A program made the translations under genes and the position numbers. From contig CAWZYM010000407.1 in NCBI GenBank assembly GCA_963966185.1, positions 242,001-306,000 on the forward strand: DNA of 64,000 nucleotides, given 5' to 3'. Of this stretch, positions 34,826 to 47,848 are shown piece by piece. The stretch comes from Rhabditoides inermis. Lineage: Eukaryota > Nematoda > Chromadorea > Rhabditida > Rhabditidae. Numbering within the stretch: the stretch's first letter is position 1; each line of letters opens with the position of its first letter. Under the pieces are notes generated by a model. The model had not been told where the DNA came from, made no database searches, and worked only from the letters and a program-made list of their open reading frames with translations.

Positions 34826-36508
34826 GGAGGAACTTCCTCCTAGCTTCCTCCTTGTAGCTTCCTCCTAACTTCCTCCTAACTTCCTCCTGACCTCCTCCTG
34901 ACTTCCTCCTAATGCCCAAATGTTTTATAAATTCATCCTAACTTCCTCCTAACTTCCTCCTAACTTCCTCCTAACTTACTCCTAACTTGCTCCTAACTTG
35001 TTCCTAACTTCCTCCTAACTTCCATTTAACTTCCTCCTATCTTCCTCCTAACTTCCTCCTAACTTTCTCCTAACTTCCTCCTAACTTCCTCCTAGCTTCC
35101 TCCTGACTTCCTCCTAATGCCCGAATGTTTTATAAATTCTTCCTAACTTCCTCCTAACTTCCTCCTATCTTCCTCCTAACTTTCTCCTAACTTCCTCCTA
35201 ATTTCCTCCTAACTTCCTCCTGACTTTCCCCTAACTTGCTCCTAACTTGCTCCTAACTTCCTCCTAACTTCCTCCTAATGCACAATTGTTTTATAAATTC
35301 TTCCTAACTTCCTCCTATCTTCCTCCTAACTTCCTCCTAACTTCCTCCCAGTTTCCTCCTAACTTCCTCCTAACTTCCTCCTAACTTCCTCCTAGCTTCC
35401 TCCTAGCTTCCTCCTAACTTCCTCCTAACTTCCTCCTGACTTCCTCCTGACTTCCTCCTAATGCTCAAATGTTTTATAAATTCTTCCTAACTTTCTCCTA
35501 ACTTCCTCCTAACTTCCTCCTAACTTCCTCCTGACTTCCTCCTGACTTCCTCCTAATGCCCAAATGTTTTATAAATTCTTCCTACCTTCCTCCTAACATC
35601 CTCCTAACTTCCTCCTAACTTCCTCCTAACTTGCTCCTAACTTCCTCCTAACTTCCTCCTAACTTCCACCTAACTTCCTCCTATCTTCCTCCTAACTTCC
35701 TCCTAACTTTCTCCTAACTTCCTCCTAACTTCCTTCTAGCTTCCTCCTGACTTCCTCCTAATGCCCAAATGTTTTATAAATTCTTCCTAACTTCCTCCTA
35801 ACTTCTTCCTAACTTCTTCATAACTTCCTATTGATGTGCTATTGTTTCTAACTTCTTCCTGACTTCTTCCTAACTTCTTCCTAACTTCTTCCTAACTTCT
35901 TCCTAACTTCTTCCTAACTTCTTCCTAACTTCTTCCTAATTTCTTCCTGACTTCTTCCTAACTTCCTATTGATGTGCTATTGTTTCTAACTTCTTCCTGA
36001 CTTCTTCCTAACTTCTTCCTAACTTCTTCCTAACTTCTTCCTAACTTCTTCCTAACTTCTTTCTAACTTCTTCCTAATTTCTTCCTGACTTCTTCCTAAC
36101 TTCCTATTGATGTGCTATTGTTTCTAACTTCTTCCTGACTTCTTCCTAACTTCTTCCTAACTTCTTCCTAACTTCTTCCTAACTTCTTCCTAACTTCTTT
36201 CTAACTTCTTTCTAACTTCTCCCTAACTTCTTCCTAACTTCTTCCTAACTTCTTCCTAACTTCTTCCTAACTTCCTATTGATGTGCTATTGTTTCTAACT
36301 TCTTCCTGACTTCTTCCTAACTTCTTCCGAACTTCTTCCTAACTTCTTCCTAACTTCTTCCTAACTTCTTCCTAACTTCTTCCTAACTTCTTCCTAACTT
36401 CTTCCTAACTTCTTCCTAACTTCTTCCTAACTTCTTCCTAACTTCTTCCTAACTTCTTCCTAACTTCTTCCTAACTTCTTCCTAACTTCCTATTGATGTA
36501 CTATTGTA
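34826..36508 (+). repeat. Long P11 ladder block, then Q11
   Basis: The box ladder starts at 34911 and 35116 with the same spacings as at 3982; both boxes are offset by exactly 30,929 bp. CCCGAATG, GCACAATTG and GCTCAAATG forms appear in the same order. Q11 from about 35800 has G-form S-boxes and is three 11-bp units longer overall than its counterpart before 5547. Confidence 0.95.
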
Positions 36509-36829
36509 CCACTATGACCACTATGACCACTATGACCACTATGACCACTATGACCACTATGACCACTATGACCACTATGACCACTATGACCACTATGACC
36601 ACTATGACCACTATGACCACTATGACCACTATGACCACTATGACCACTATGACCACTATGACCACTATGACCACTATGACCACTATGACCACTATGACCA
36701 CTATGACCACTATGACCACTATGACCACTATGACCACTATGACCACTATGACCACTATGACCACTATGACCACTATGACCACTATGACCACTATGACCAC
36801 TATGACCACTATGACCTAGGTCATAGTGG
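36509..36829 (+). repeat. N9 array, 34 units, class 1 end
   Basis: Thirty-four variant-free units at 36509-36814, palindrome at 36806-36829. Confidence 0.97.
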
Positions 36830-37684
36830 GAGGAACTTCCTTCTAACTTCCTCCTAATTTCCTCCTAACTTCCTCCTAGCTTCTTCCTATGTAGCTTCCT
36901 CCTAACTTCCTCCTAACTTCCTCCTGACCTCCTCCTGACTTCCTCCTAATGCCCAAATGTTTTATAAATTCTTCCTACCTTCCTCCTAACTTCCTCCTAA
37001 CTTCCTCCTAACTTCCTCCTAACTTGCTCCTAACTTCCTCCTAACTTCCTCCTAACTTCCACCTAACTTCCTCCTATCTTCCTTCTAACTTCCTCCTAAC
37101 TTTCTCCTAACTTCCTCCTAACTTCCTTCTAGCTTCCTCCTGACTTCCTCCTAATGCCCAAATGTTTTATAAATTCTTCCTAACTTCCTCCTAACTTCTT
37201 CCTAACTTCTTCCTAACTTCCTATTGATGTGCTATTGTTTCTAACTTCTTCCTGACTTCTTCCTAACTTCTTCCTAACTTCTTCCTAACTTCTTTCTAAC
37301 TTCTTCCTAACTTCTTCCTAACTTCTTCCTAACTTCTTCCTAACTTCTTCCTAACTTCTTCCTAACTTCTTCCTAACTTCCTATTGATGCTATTGTTTCT
37401 AACTTCTTCCTGACTTCTTCCTAACTTCTTCCTAACTTCTTCCTAACTTCTTTCTAACTTCTTCCTAACTTCTCCCTAACTTCTTCCTAACTTCTTCCTA
37501 ACTTCCTATTGATGTGCTATTGTTTCTAACTTCTTCCTGACTTCTTCCTAACTTCTTCCTAACTTCTTCCTAACTTCTTCCTAACTTCTTCCTAACTTCT
37601 TCCTAACTTCTTCCTAACTTCTTCCTAACTTCTTCCTAACTTCTTCCTAACTTCTTCCTAACTTCCTATTGATGTACTATTGTA
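36830..37684 (+). repeat. P11 then Q11 block
   Basis: Two boxes (near 36948 and 37153), Q11 from about 37195, short GATGCTATTG near 37386. The array-to-array length is 870 bp, six 11-bp units below 936; Q11 after the TTCTCCC unit near 37471 is clearly shortened. Confidence 0.95.
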
Positions 37685-38023
37685 CCACTATGACCACTAT
37701 GACCACTATGACCACTATGACCACTATGACCACTATGACCACTATGACCACTATGACCACTATGACCACTATGACCACTATGACCACTATGACCACTATG
37801 ACCACTATGACCACTATGACCACTATGACCACTATGACCACTATGACCACTATGACCACTATGACCACTATGACCACTATGACCACTATGACCACTATGA
37901 CCACTATGACCACTATGACCACTATGACCACTATGACCACTATGACCACTATGACCACTATGACCACTATGACCACTATGACCACTATGACCACTATGAC
38001 CACTATGACCTAGGTCATAGTGG
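37685..38023 (+). repeat. N9 array, 36 units, class 1 end
   Basis: Thirty-six variant-free units at 37685-38008, palindrome at 38000-38023. Confidence 0.97.
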
Positions 38024-38922
38024 GAGGAACTTCCTTCTAACTTCCTCCTAATTTCCTCCTAACTTCCTCCTAGCTTCTTCCTATGTAGCTTCCTCCTAAC
38101 TTCCTCCTAACTTCCTCCTGACCTCCTCCTGACTTCCTCCTAATGCCCAAATGTTTTATAAATTCTTCCTACCTTCCTCCTAACTTCCTCCTAACTTCCT
38201 CCTAACTTCCTCCTAACTTGCTCCTAACTTCCTCCTAACTTCCTCCTAACTTCCACCTAACTTCCTCCTATCTTCCTTCTAACTTCCTCCTAACTTTCTC
38301 CTAACTTCCTCCTAACTTCCTTCTAGCTTCCTCCTGACTTCCTCCTAATGCCCAAATGTTTTATAAATTCTTCCTAACTTCCTCCTAACTTCTTCCTAAC
38401 TTCTTCCTAACTTCCTATTGATGTGCTATTGTTTCTAACTTCTTCCTGACTTCTTCCTAACTTCTTCCTAACTTCTTCCTAACTTCTTTCTAACTTCTTC
38501 CTAACTTCTTCCTAACTTCTTCCTAACTTCTTCCTAACTTCTTCCTAACTTCTTCCTAACTTCTTCCTAACTTCTTCCTAACTTCCTATTGATGCTATTG
38601 TTTCTAACTTCTTCCTGACTTCTTCCTAACTTCTTCCTAACTTCTTCCTAACTTCTTTCTAACTTCTTCCTAACTTCTCCCTAACTTCTTCCTAACTTCT
38701 TCCTAACTTCCTATTGATGTGCTATTGTTTCTAACTTCTTCCTGACTTCTTCCTAACTTCTTCCTAACTTCTTCCTAACTTCTTCCTAACTTCTTCCTAA
38801 CTTCTTCCTAACTTCTTCCTAACTTCTTTCTAACTTCTTCCTAACTTCTTCCTAACTTCTTCCTAACTTCTTCCTAACTTCTTCCTAACTTCTTCCTAAC
38901 TTCCTATTGATGTACTATTGTA
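38024..38922 (+). repeat. P11 then Q11 block
   Basis: Two boxes (near 38142 and 38347), Q11 from about 38390, short GATGCTATTG near 38591. Array-to-array length 914 bp, two 11-bp units below 936. Confidence 0.95.
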
Positions 38923-39576
38923 CCACTATGACCACTATGACCACTATGACCACTATGACCACTATGACCACTATGACCACTATGACCACTATGACCACTA
39001 TGACCACTATGACCACTATGACCACTATGACCACTATGACCACTATGACCACTATGACCACTATGACCACTATGACCACTATGACCACTATGACCACTAT
39101 GACCACTATGACCACTATGACCACTATGACCACTATGACCACTATGACCACTATGACCACTATGACCACTATGACCACTATGACCACTATGACCACTATG
39201 ACCACTATGACCACTATGACCACTATGACCACTATGACCACTATGACCACTATGACCACTATGACCACTATGACCACTATGACCACTATGACCACTATGA
39301 CCACTATGACCACTATGACCACTATGACCACTATGACCACTATGACCACTATGACCACTATGACCACTATGACCACTGTGACCACTATGACCACTATGAC
39401 CACTATGACCACTATGACCACTATGACCACTATGACCACTATGACCACTATGACCACTATGACCACTATGACCACTATGACCACTATGACCACTATGACC
39501 ACTATGACCACTATGACCACTATGACCACTATGACCACTATGACCACTATGACCACTATGACCTAGGTCATAGTGG
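38923..39576 (+). repeat. N9 array, 71 units, class 1 end
   Basis: Seventy-one units at 38923-39561 with one G variant at 39378 in the 51st unit, matching the array at 6816. It has a class 1 end here but class 1L there, so an array and its junction can recombine separately. Confidence 0.97.
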
Positions 39577-40431
39577 GAGGAACTTCCTTCTAACTTCCTC
39601 CTAATTTCCTCCTAACTTCCTCCTAGCTTCTTCCTATGTAGCTTCCTCCTAACTTCCTCCTAACTTCCTCCTGACCTCCTCCTGACTTCCTCCTAATGCC
39701 CAAATGTTTTATAAATTCTTCCTACCTTCCTCCTAACTTCCTCCTAACTTCCTCCTAACTTCCTCCTAACTTGCTCCTAACTTCCTCCTAACTTTCTCCT
39801 AACTTTCTCCTAACTGCCTTCTAGCTTCCTCCTGACTTCCTCCTAATGCCCAAATGTTTTATAAATTCTTCCTAACTTCCTCCTAACTTCTTCCTAACTT
39901 CTTCCTAACTTCCTATTGATGTGCTATTGTTTCTAACTTCTTCCTGACTTCTTCCTAACTTCTTCCTAACTTCTTCCTAACTTCTTTCTAACTTCTTCCT
40001 AACTTCTTCCTAACTTCTTCCTAACTTCTTCCTAACTTCTTCCTAACTTCTTCCTAACTTCTTCCTAACTTCCTATTGATGCTATTGTTTCTAACTTCTT
40101 CCTGACTTCTTCCTAACTTCTTCCTAACTTCTTCCTAACTTCTTCCTAACTTCTTCCTAACTTCTTCCTAACTTCTTCCTAACTTCTTCCTAACTTCTTC
40201 CTAACTTCCTATTGATGTGCTATTGTTTCTAACTTCTTCCTGACTTCCTCCTAACTTCTTCCTAACTTCTTTCTAACTTCTTCCTAACTTCTTCCTAACT
40301 TCTTCCTAACTTCTTCCTAACTTCTTTCTAACTTCTTCCTAACTTCTTCCTAACTTCTTCCTAACTTCTTCCTAACTTCTTCCTAACTTCTTCCTAACTT
40401 CTTCCTAACTTCCTATTGATGTACTATTGTA
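39577..40431 (+). repeat. Shortened P11 then Q11 block
   Basis: P11 carries the same internal deletion as 2161-2730 (repeated CTTTCTCCTAA, then ACTGCCTTCTAG near 39813), with boxes near 39696 and 39844. Q11 has the short GATGCTATTG near 40079. This is the last block of the left-hand lineage. Confidence 0.94.
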
Positions 40432-41170
40432 CCACTATGACCACTATGACCACTATGACCACTATGACCACTATGACCACTATGACCACTATGACCACTA
40501 TGACCACTATGACCACTATGACCACTATGACCACTATGACCACTATGACCACTATGACCACTATGACCACTATGACCACTATGACCACTATGACCACTAT
40601 GACCACTATGACCACTATGACCACTATGACCACTATGACCACTATGACCACTATGACCACTATGACCACTATGACCACTATGACCACTATGACCACTATG
40701 ACCACTATGACCACTATGACCACTATGACCACTATGACCACTATGACCACTATGACCACTATGACCACTATGACCACTTTGACCACTATGACCACTATGA
40801 CCACTATGACCACTATGACCACTATGACCACTATGACCACTATGACCACTATGACCACTATGACCACTATGACCACTATGACCACTATGACCACTATGAC
40901 CACTATGACCACTATGACCACTATGACCACTATGACCACTATGACCACTATGACCACTATGACCACTATGACCACTATGACCACTATGACCACTATGACC
41001 ACTATGACCACTATGACCACTATGACCACTATGACCACTATGCCCACTATGACCACTATGACCACTATGACCACTATGACCTAGGTCTAGGTCATCAGGT
41101 GACCTAGGTCATAGTGGTCATAGTGGTCATAGTGGTCATAGTGGTCATAGTGGTCATAGTGGTCATAGTG
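40432..41170 (+). repeat. N9 array, 72 units, first class 3 end
   Basis: Seventy-two units at 40432-41079, with a T variant at 40779 and CCACTATGC at 41043. The end is the new class 3 junction: an inner hairpin (8-bp arms CTAGGTCA and TGACCTAG around TCAGG) sits between the array and seven inverted units at 41108-41170. All seven inverted units are perfect here; later class 3 copies have GTCATAGTT first, so this one may be closest to the founder. Confidence 0.96.
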
Positions 41171-42425
41171 GGAGGAACTTCCTTCTAACTTCCTCCTAAT
41201 TTCCTCCTAACTTCCTCCTAGCTTCTTCCTATGTAGCTTCCTCCTAACTTCCTCCTGACCTCCTCCTGACTTCCTCCTAATGCCCAAATGTTTTATAAAT
41301 TCTTCCTACCTTCCTCCTAACTTCCTCCTGACTTCCTCCTAACTTCCTCCTAACTTGCTCCTAACTTCCTCCTAACTTCCTCCTAACTTCCACATAACTT
41401 CCTCCTATCTTCCTCCTAACTTCCTCCTAACTTTCTCCTAACTTCCTCCTAACTTCCTTCTAGCTTCCTCCTGACTTCCTCCTAATGCCCAAATGTTTTA
41501 TAAATTCTTCCTAACTTCCTCCTAACTTCTTCCTAACTTCTTCCTAACTTCCTATTGATGTGCTATTGTTTCTAACTTCTTCCTGACTTCTTCCTAACTT
41601 CTTCCTAACTTCTTCCTAACTTCTTCCTAATTTCTTCCTGACTTCTTCCTAACTTCCTATTGATGTGCTATTGTTTCTAACTTCTTCCTGACTTCTTCCT
41701 AACTTCTTCCTAACTTCTTCCTAACTTCTTCCTAACTTCTTCCTAACTTCTTTCTAACTTCTTCCTAATTTCTTCCTGACTTCTTCCTAACTTCCTATTG
41801 ATGTGCTATTGTTTCTAACTTCTTCCTGACTTCTTCCTAACTTCTTCCTAACTTCTTCCTAACTTCTTCCTAACTTCTTCCTAACTTCTTTCTAACTTTT
41901 TCCTAACTTCTCCCTAACTTCTTCCTAACTTCTTCCTAACTTCTTCCTAACTTCTTGCTAACTTCTTCCTAACTTCCTATTGATGTGCTATTGTTTCTAA
42001 CTTCTTCCTGACTTCTTCCTAACTTCTTCCTAACTTCTTCCTAACTTCTTCCTAACTTCTTCCTAACTTCTTCCTAACTTCTTCCTAACTTCTTTCTAAC
42101 TTCTTCCTAACTTCTTCCTAACTTCTTCCTAACTTCTTCCTAACTTCTTCCTAACTTCTTCCTAACTTCTTCCTAACTTCTTCCTAACTTCCTATTGATG
42201 TGCTATTGTTTCTAACTTCTTCCTGACTTCTTCCTAACTTCTTCCTAACTTCTTCCTAACTTCTTCCTAACTTCTTCCTAACTTCTTTCTAACTTCTTCC
42301 TAACTTCTTCCTAACTTCTTTCTAACTTCTTCCTAACTTCTTCCTAACTTCTTCCTAACTTCTTCCTAACTTCTTCCTAACTTCTTCCTAACTTCTTCCT
42401 AACTTCCTATTGATGTACTATTGTA
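41171..42425 (+). repeat. P11 then long Q11 block
   Basis: P11 to about 41525 with two boxes (near 41279 and 41485), a CTTCCACATAAC unit near 41390, then Q11 with five S-boxes, all G form. Array-to-array length 1,346 bp, repeated exactly at 48236-49581 and 57973-59318. A CTTCTTGCTAAC unit lies near 41951. Confidence 0.95.
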
Positions 42426-43065
42426 CCACTATGACCACTATGACCACTATGACCACTATGACCACTATGACCACTATGACCACTATGACCACTATGACCA
42501 CTATGACCACTATGACCACTATGACCACTATGACCACTATGACCACTATGACCACTATGACCACTATGACCACTATGACCACTATGACCACTATGACCAC
42601 TATGACCACTATGACCACTATGACCACTATGACCACTATGACCACTATGACCACTATGACCACTATGACCACTATGACCACTATGACCACTATGACCACT
42701 ATGACCACTATGACCACTATGACCACTATGACCACTATGACCACTATGACCACTATGACCACTATGACCACTATGACCACTATGACCACTATGACCACTA
42801 TGACCACTATGACCACTATGACCACTATGACCACTATGACCACTATGACCACTATGACCACTATGACCACTATGACCACTATGACCACTATGACCACTAT
42901 GACCACTATGACCACTATGACCACTATGACCACTATGACCACTATGACCACTATGACCACTATGACCACTATGACCTAGGTCTAGGTCATCAGGTGACCT
43001 AGGTCATAGTTGTCATAGTGGTCATAGTGGTCATAGTGGTCATAGTGGTCATAGTGGTCATAGTG
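42426..43065 (+). repeat. N9 array, 61 units, class 3 end
   Basis: Sixty-one variant-free units at 42426-42974. Class 3 hairpin core, then seven inverted units at 43003-43065, the first being GTCATAGTT. Confidence 0.97.
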
Positions 43066-43719
43066 GGAGGAACTTCCTTCTAACTTCCTCCTAATTTCCT
43101 CCTAACTTCCTCCTAGCTTCTTCCTATGTAGCTTCCTCCTAACTTCCTCCTAACTTCCTCCTGACCTCCTCCTGACTTCCTCCTAATGCCCAAATGTTTT
43201 ATAAATTCTTCCTACCTTCCTCCTAACTTCCTCCTAACTTCCTCCTAACTTCCTCCTAACTTGCTCCTAACTTCCTCCTAACTTCCTCCTAACTTCCACC
43301 TAACTTCCTCCTATCTTCCTCCTAACTTCCTCCTAACTTTCTCCTAACTTCCTCCTAACTTCCTTCTAGCTTCCTCCTGACTTCCTCCTAATGCCCAAAT
43401 GTTTTATAAATTCTTCCTAACTTCCTCCTAACTTCTTCCTAACTTCTTCCTAACTTCCTATTGATGTGCTATTGTTTCTAACTTCTTCCTGACTTCTTCC
43501 TAACTTCTTCCTAACTTCTTCCTAACTTCTTCCTAATTTCTTCCTGACTTCTTCCTAACTTCCTATTGATGTGCTATTGTTTCTAACTTCTTCCTGACTT
43601 CTTCCTAACTTCTTCCTAACTTCTTCCTAACTTCTTCCTAACTTCTTCCTAACTTCTTCCTAACTTCTTCCTAACTTCTTCCTAACTTCTTCCTAACTTC
43701 CTATTGATGTACTATTGTA
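43066..43719 (+). repeat. P11 then short Q11 block
   Basis: P11 with two boxes (near 43189 and 43390), then only about 290 bp of Q11 with two S-boxes. This is the shortest module right of 40 kb (745 bp between arrays). Confidence 0.95.
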
Positions 43720-44260
43720 CCACTATGACCACTATGACCACTATGACCACTATGACCACTATGACCACTATGACCACTATGACCACTATGACCACTATGA
43801 CCACTATGACCACTATGACCACTATGACCACTATGACCACTATGACCACTATGACCACTATGACCACTATGACCACTATGACCACTATGACCACTATGAC
43901 CACTATGACCACTATGACCACTATGACCACTATGACCACTATGACCACTATGACCACTATGACCACTATGACCACTATGACCACTATGACCACTATGACC
44001 ACTATGACCACTATGACCACTATGACCACTATGACCACTATGACCACTATGACCACTATGACCACTATGACCACTATGACCACTATGACCACTATGACCA
44101 CTATGACCACTATGACCACTATGACCACTATGACCACTATGACCACTATGACCACTATGACCACTATGACCTAGGTCTAGGTCATCAGGTGACCTAGGTC
44201 ATAGTTGTCATAGTGGTCATAGTGGTCATAGTGGTCATAGTGGTCATAGTGGTCATAGTG
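43720..44260 (+). repeat. N9 array, 50 units, class 3 end
   Basis: Fifty variant-free units at 43720-44169; seven inverted units at 44198-44260, the first GTCATAGTT. Confidence 0.97.
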
Positions 44261-45526
44261 GGAGGAACTTCCTTCTAACTTCCTCCTAATTTCCTCCTAA
44301 CTTCCTCCTAGCTTCTTCCTATGTAGCTTCCTCCTAACTTCCTCCTAACTTCCTCCTGACCTCCTCCTGACTTCCTCCTAATGCCCAAATGTTTTATAAA
44401 TTCTTCCTACCTTCCTCCTAACTTCCTCCTAACTTCCTCCTAACTTCCTCCTAACTTGCTCCTAACTTCCTCCTAACTTCCTCCTAACTTCCACCTAACT
44501 TCCTCCTATCTTCCTCCTAACTTCCTCCTAACTTTCTCCTAACTTCCTCCTAACTTCCTTCTAGCTTCCTCCTGACTTCCTCCTAATGCCCAAATGTTTT
44601 ATAAATTCTTCCTAACTTCCTCCTAACTTCTTCCTAACTTCTTCCTAACTTCCTATTGATGTGCTATTGTTTCTAACTTCTTCCTGACTTCTTCCTAACT
44701 TCTTCCTAACTTCTTCCTAACTTCTTCCTAATTTCTTCCTGACTTCTTCCTAACTTCCTATTGATGTGCTATTGTTTCTAACTTCTTCCTGACTTCTTCC
44801 TAACTTCTTCCTAACTTCTTCCTAACTTCTTCCTAACTTCTTCCTAACTTCTTCCTAACTTCTTCCTAACTTCTTCCTGACTTCTTCCTAACTTCCTATT
44901 GATGTGCTATTGTTTCTAACTTCTTCCTGACTTCTTCCTAACTTCTTCCTAACTTCTTCCTAACTTCTTCCTAACTTCTTCCTAACTTCTTTCTAACTTT
45001 TTCCTAACTTCTCCCTAACTTCTTCCTAACTTCTTCCTAACTTCTTCCTAACTTCTTGCTAACTTCTTCCTAACTTCCTATTGATGTGCTATTGTTTCTA
45101 ACTTCTTCCTGACTTCTTCCTAACTTCTTCCTAACTTCTTCCTAACTTCTTCCTAACTTCTTCCTAACTTCTTCCTAACTTCTTCCTAACTTCTTTCTAA
45201 CTTCTTCCTAACTTCTTCCTAACTTCTTCCTAACTTCTTCCTAACTTCTTCCTAACTTCTTCCTAACTTCTTCCTAACTTCTTCCTAACTTCCTATTGAT
45301 GTGCTATTGTTTCTAACTTCTTCCTGACTTCTTCCTAACTTCTTCCTAACTTCTTCCTAACTTCTTCCTAACTTCTTCCTAACTTCTTTCTAACTTCTTC
45401 CTAACTTCTTCCTAACTTCTTTCTAACTTCTTCCTAACTTCTTCCTAACTTCTTCCTAACTTCTTCCTAACTTCTTCCTAACTTCTTCCTAACTTCTTCC
45501 TAACTTCCTATTGATGTACTATTGTA
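44261..45526 (+). repeat. P11 then long Q11 block
   Basis: P11 to about 44625 with two boxes, Q11 with five S-boxes and a CTTCTTGCTAAC unit near 45055. Array-to-array length 1,357 bp, one 11-bp unit more than the 1,346-bp class. Confidence 0.95.
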
Positions 45527-45959
45527 CCACTATGACCACTATGACCACTATGACCACTATGACCACTATGACCACTATGACCACTATGACCACTATGACC
45601 ACTATGACCACTATGACCACTATGACCACTATGACCACTATGACCACTATGACCACTATGACCACTATGACCACTATGACCACTATGACCACTATGACCA
45701 CTATGACCACTATGACCACTATGACCACTATGACCACTATGACCACTATGACCACTATGACCACTATGACCACTATGACCACTATGACCACTATGACCAC
45801 TATGACCACTATGACCACTATGACCACTATGACCACTATGACCACTATGACCACTATGACCACTATGACCTAGGTCTAGGTCATCAGGTGACCTAGGTCA
45901 TAGTTATCATAGTGGTCATAGTGGTCATAGTGGTCATAGTGGTCATAGTGGTCATAGTG
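45527..45959 (+). repeat. N9 array, 38 units, class 3 end
   Basis: Thirty-eight variant-free units at 45527-45868. Seven inverted units at 45897-45959; the first two are GTCATAGTT and ATCATAGTG, a private change. Confidence 0.97.
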
Positions 45960-47848
45960 GGAGGAACTTCCTTCTAACTTCCTCCTAATTTCCTCCTAAC
46001 TTCCTCCTAGCTTCTTCCTATGTAGCTTCCTCCTAACTTCCTCCTAACTTCCTCCTGACCTCCTCCTGACTTCCTCCTAATGCCCAAATGTTTTATAAAT
46101 TCTTCCTACCTTCCTCCTAACTTCCTCCTAACTTCCTCCTAACTTCCTCCTAACTTGCTCCTAACTTCCTCCTAACTTCCTCCTAACTTCCACCTAACTT
46201 CCTCCTATCTTCCTCCTAACTTCCTCCTAACTTTCTCCTAACTTCCTCCTAACTTCCTTCTAGCTTCCTCCTGACTTCCTCCTAATGCCCAAATGTTTTA
46301 TAAATTCTTCCTAACTTCCTCCTAACTTCTTCCTAACTTCTTCCTAACTTCCTATTGATGTGCTATTGTTTCTAACTTCTTCCTGACTTCTTCCTAACTT
46401 CTTCCTAACTTCTTCCTAACTTCTTCCTAATTTCTTCCTGACTTCTTCCTAACTTCCTATTGATGTGCTATTGTTTCTAACTTCTTCCTGACTTCTTCCT
46501 AACTTCTTCCTAACTTCTTCCTAACTTCTTCCTAACTTCTTCCTAACTTCTTTCTAACTTCTTCCTAATTTCTTCCTGACTTCTTCCTAACTTCCTATTG
46601 ATGTGCTATTGTTTCTAACTTCTTCCTGACTTCTTCCTAACTTCTTCCTAACTTCTTCCTAACTTCTTCCTAACTTCTTCCTAACTTCTTTCTAACTTTT
46701 TCCTAACTTCTCCCTAACTTCTTCCTAACTTCTTCCTAACTTCTTCCTAACTTCTTCCTAACTTCTTCCTAACTTCCTATTGATGTGCTATTGTTTCTAA
46801 CTTCTTCCTGACTTCTTCCTAACTTCTTCCTAACTTCTTCCTAACTTCTTCCTAACTTCTTCCTAACTTCTTCCTAACTTCTTCCTAACTTCTTTCTAAC
46901 TTCTTCCTAACTTCTTCCTAACTTCTTCCTAACTTCTTCCTAACTTCTTCCTAACTTCTTCCTAACTTCTTCCTAACTTCTTCCTAACTTCCTATTGATG
47001 TGCTATTGTTTCTAACTTCTTCCTGACTTCTTCCTAACTTCTTCCTAACTTCTTCCTAACTTCTTCCTAACTTCTTCCTAACTTCTTTCTAACTTCTTCC
47101 TAACTTCTTCCTAACTTCTTTCTAACTTCTTCCTAACTTCTTCCTAACTTCTTCCTAACTTCTTCCTAACTTCTTCCTAACTTCTTCCTAACTTCTTCCT
47201 GACTTCTTCCTAACTTCCTATTGATGTGCTATTGTTTCTAACTTCTTCCTGACTTCTTCCTAACTTCTTCCTAACTTCTTCCTAACTTCTTCCTAACTTC
47301 TTCCTAACTTCTTTCTAACTTTTTCCTAACTTCTCCCTAACTTCTTCCTAACTTCTTCCTAACTTCTTCCTAACTTCTTGCTAACTTCTTCCTAACTTCC
47401 TATTGATGTGCTATTGTTTCTAACTTCTTCCTGACTTCTTCCTAACTTCTTCCTAACTTCTTCCTAACTTCTTCCTAACTTCTTCCTAACTTCTTCCTAA
47501 CTTCTTCCTAACTTCTTTCTAACTTCTTCCTAACTTCTTCCTAACTTCTTCCTAACTTCTTCCTAACTTCTTCCTAACTTCTTCCTAACTTCTTCCTAAC
47601 TTCTTCCTAACTTCCTATTGATGTGCTATTGTTTCTAACTTCTTCCTGACTTCTTCCTAACTTCTTCCTAACTTCTTCCTAACTTCTTCCTAACTTCTTC
47701 CTAACTTCTTTCTAACTTCTTCCTAACTTCTTCCTAACTTCTTTCTAACTTCTTCCTAACTTCTTCCTAACTTCTTCCTAACTTCTTCCTAACTTCTTCC
47801 TAACTTCTTCCTAACTTCTTCCTAACTTCCTATTGATGTACTATTGTA
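45960..47848 (+). repeat. P11 then expanded Q11 block
   Basis: P11 to about 46325 with two boxes, then about 1.5 kb of Q11 with eight S-boxes. Their order (a run ending in TTTCTAACTTTTTCC and TTCTCCC units, then a longer run) repeats, consistent with internal duplication of part of a 1,346-bp module. CTTCTTGCTAAC lies near 47377. Confidence 0.94.
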
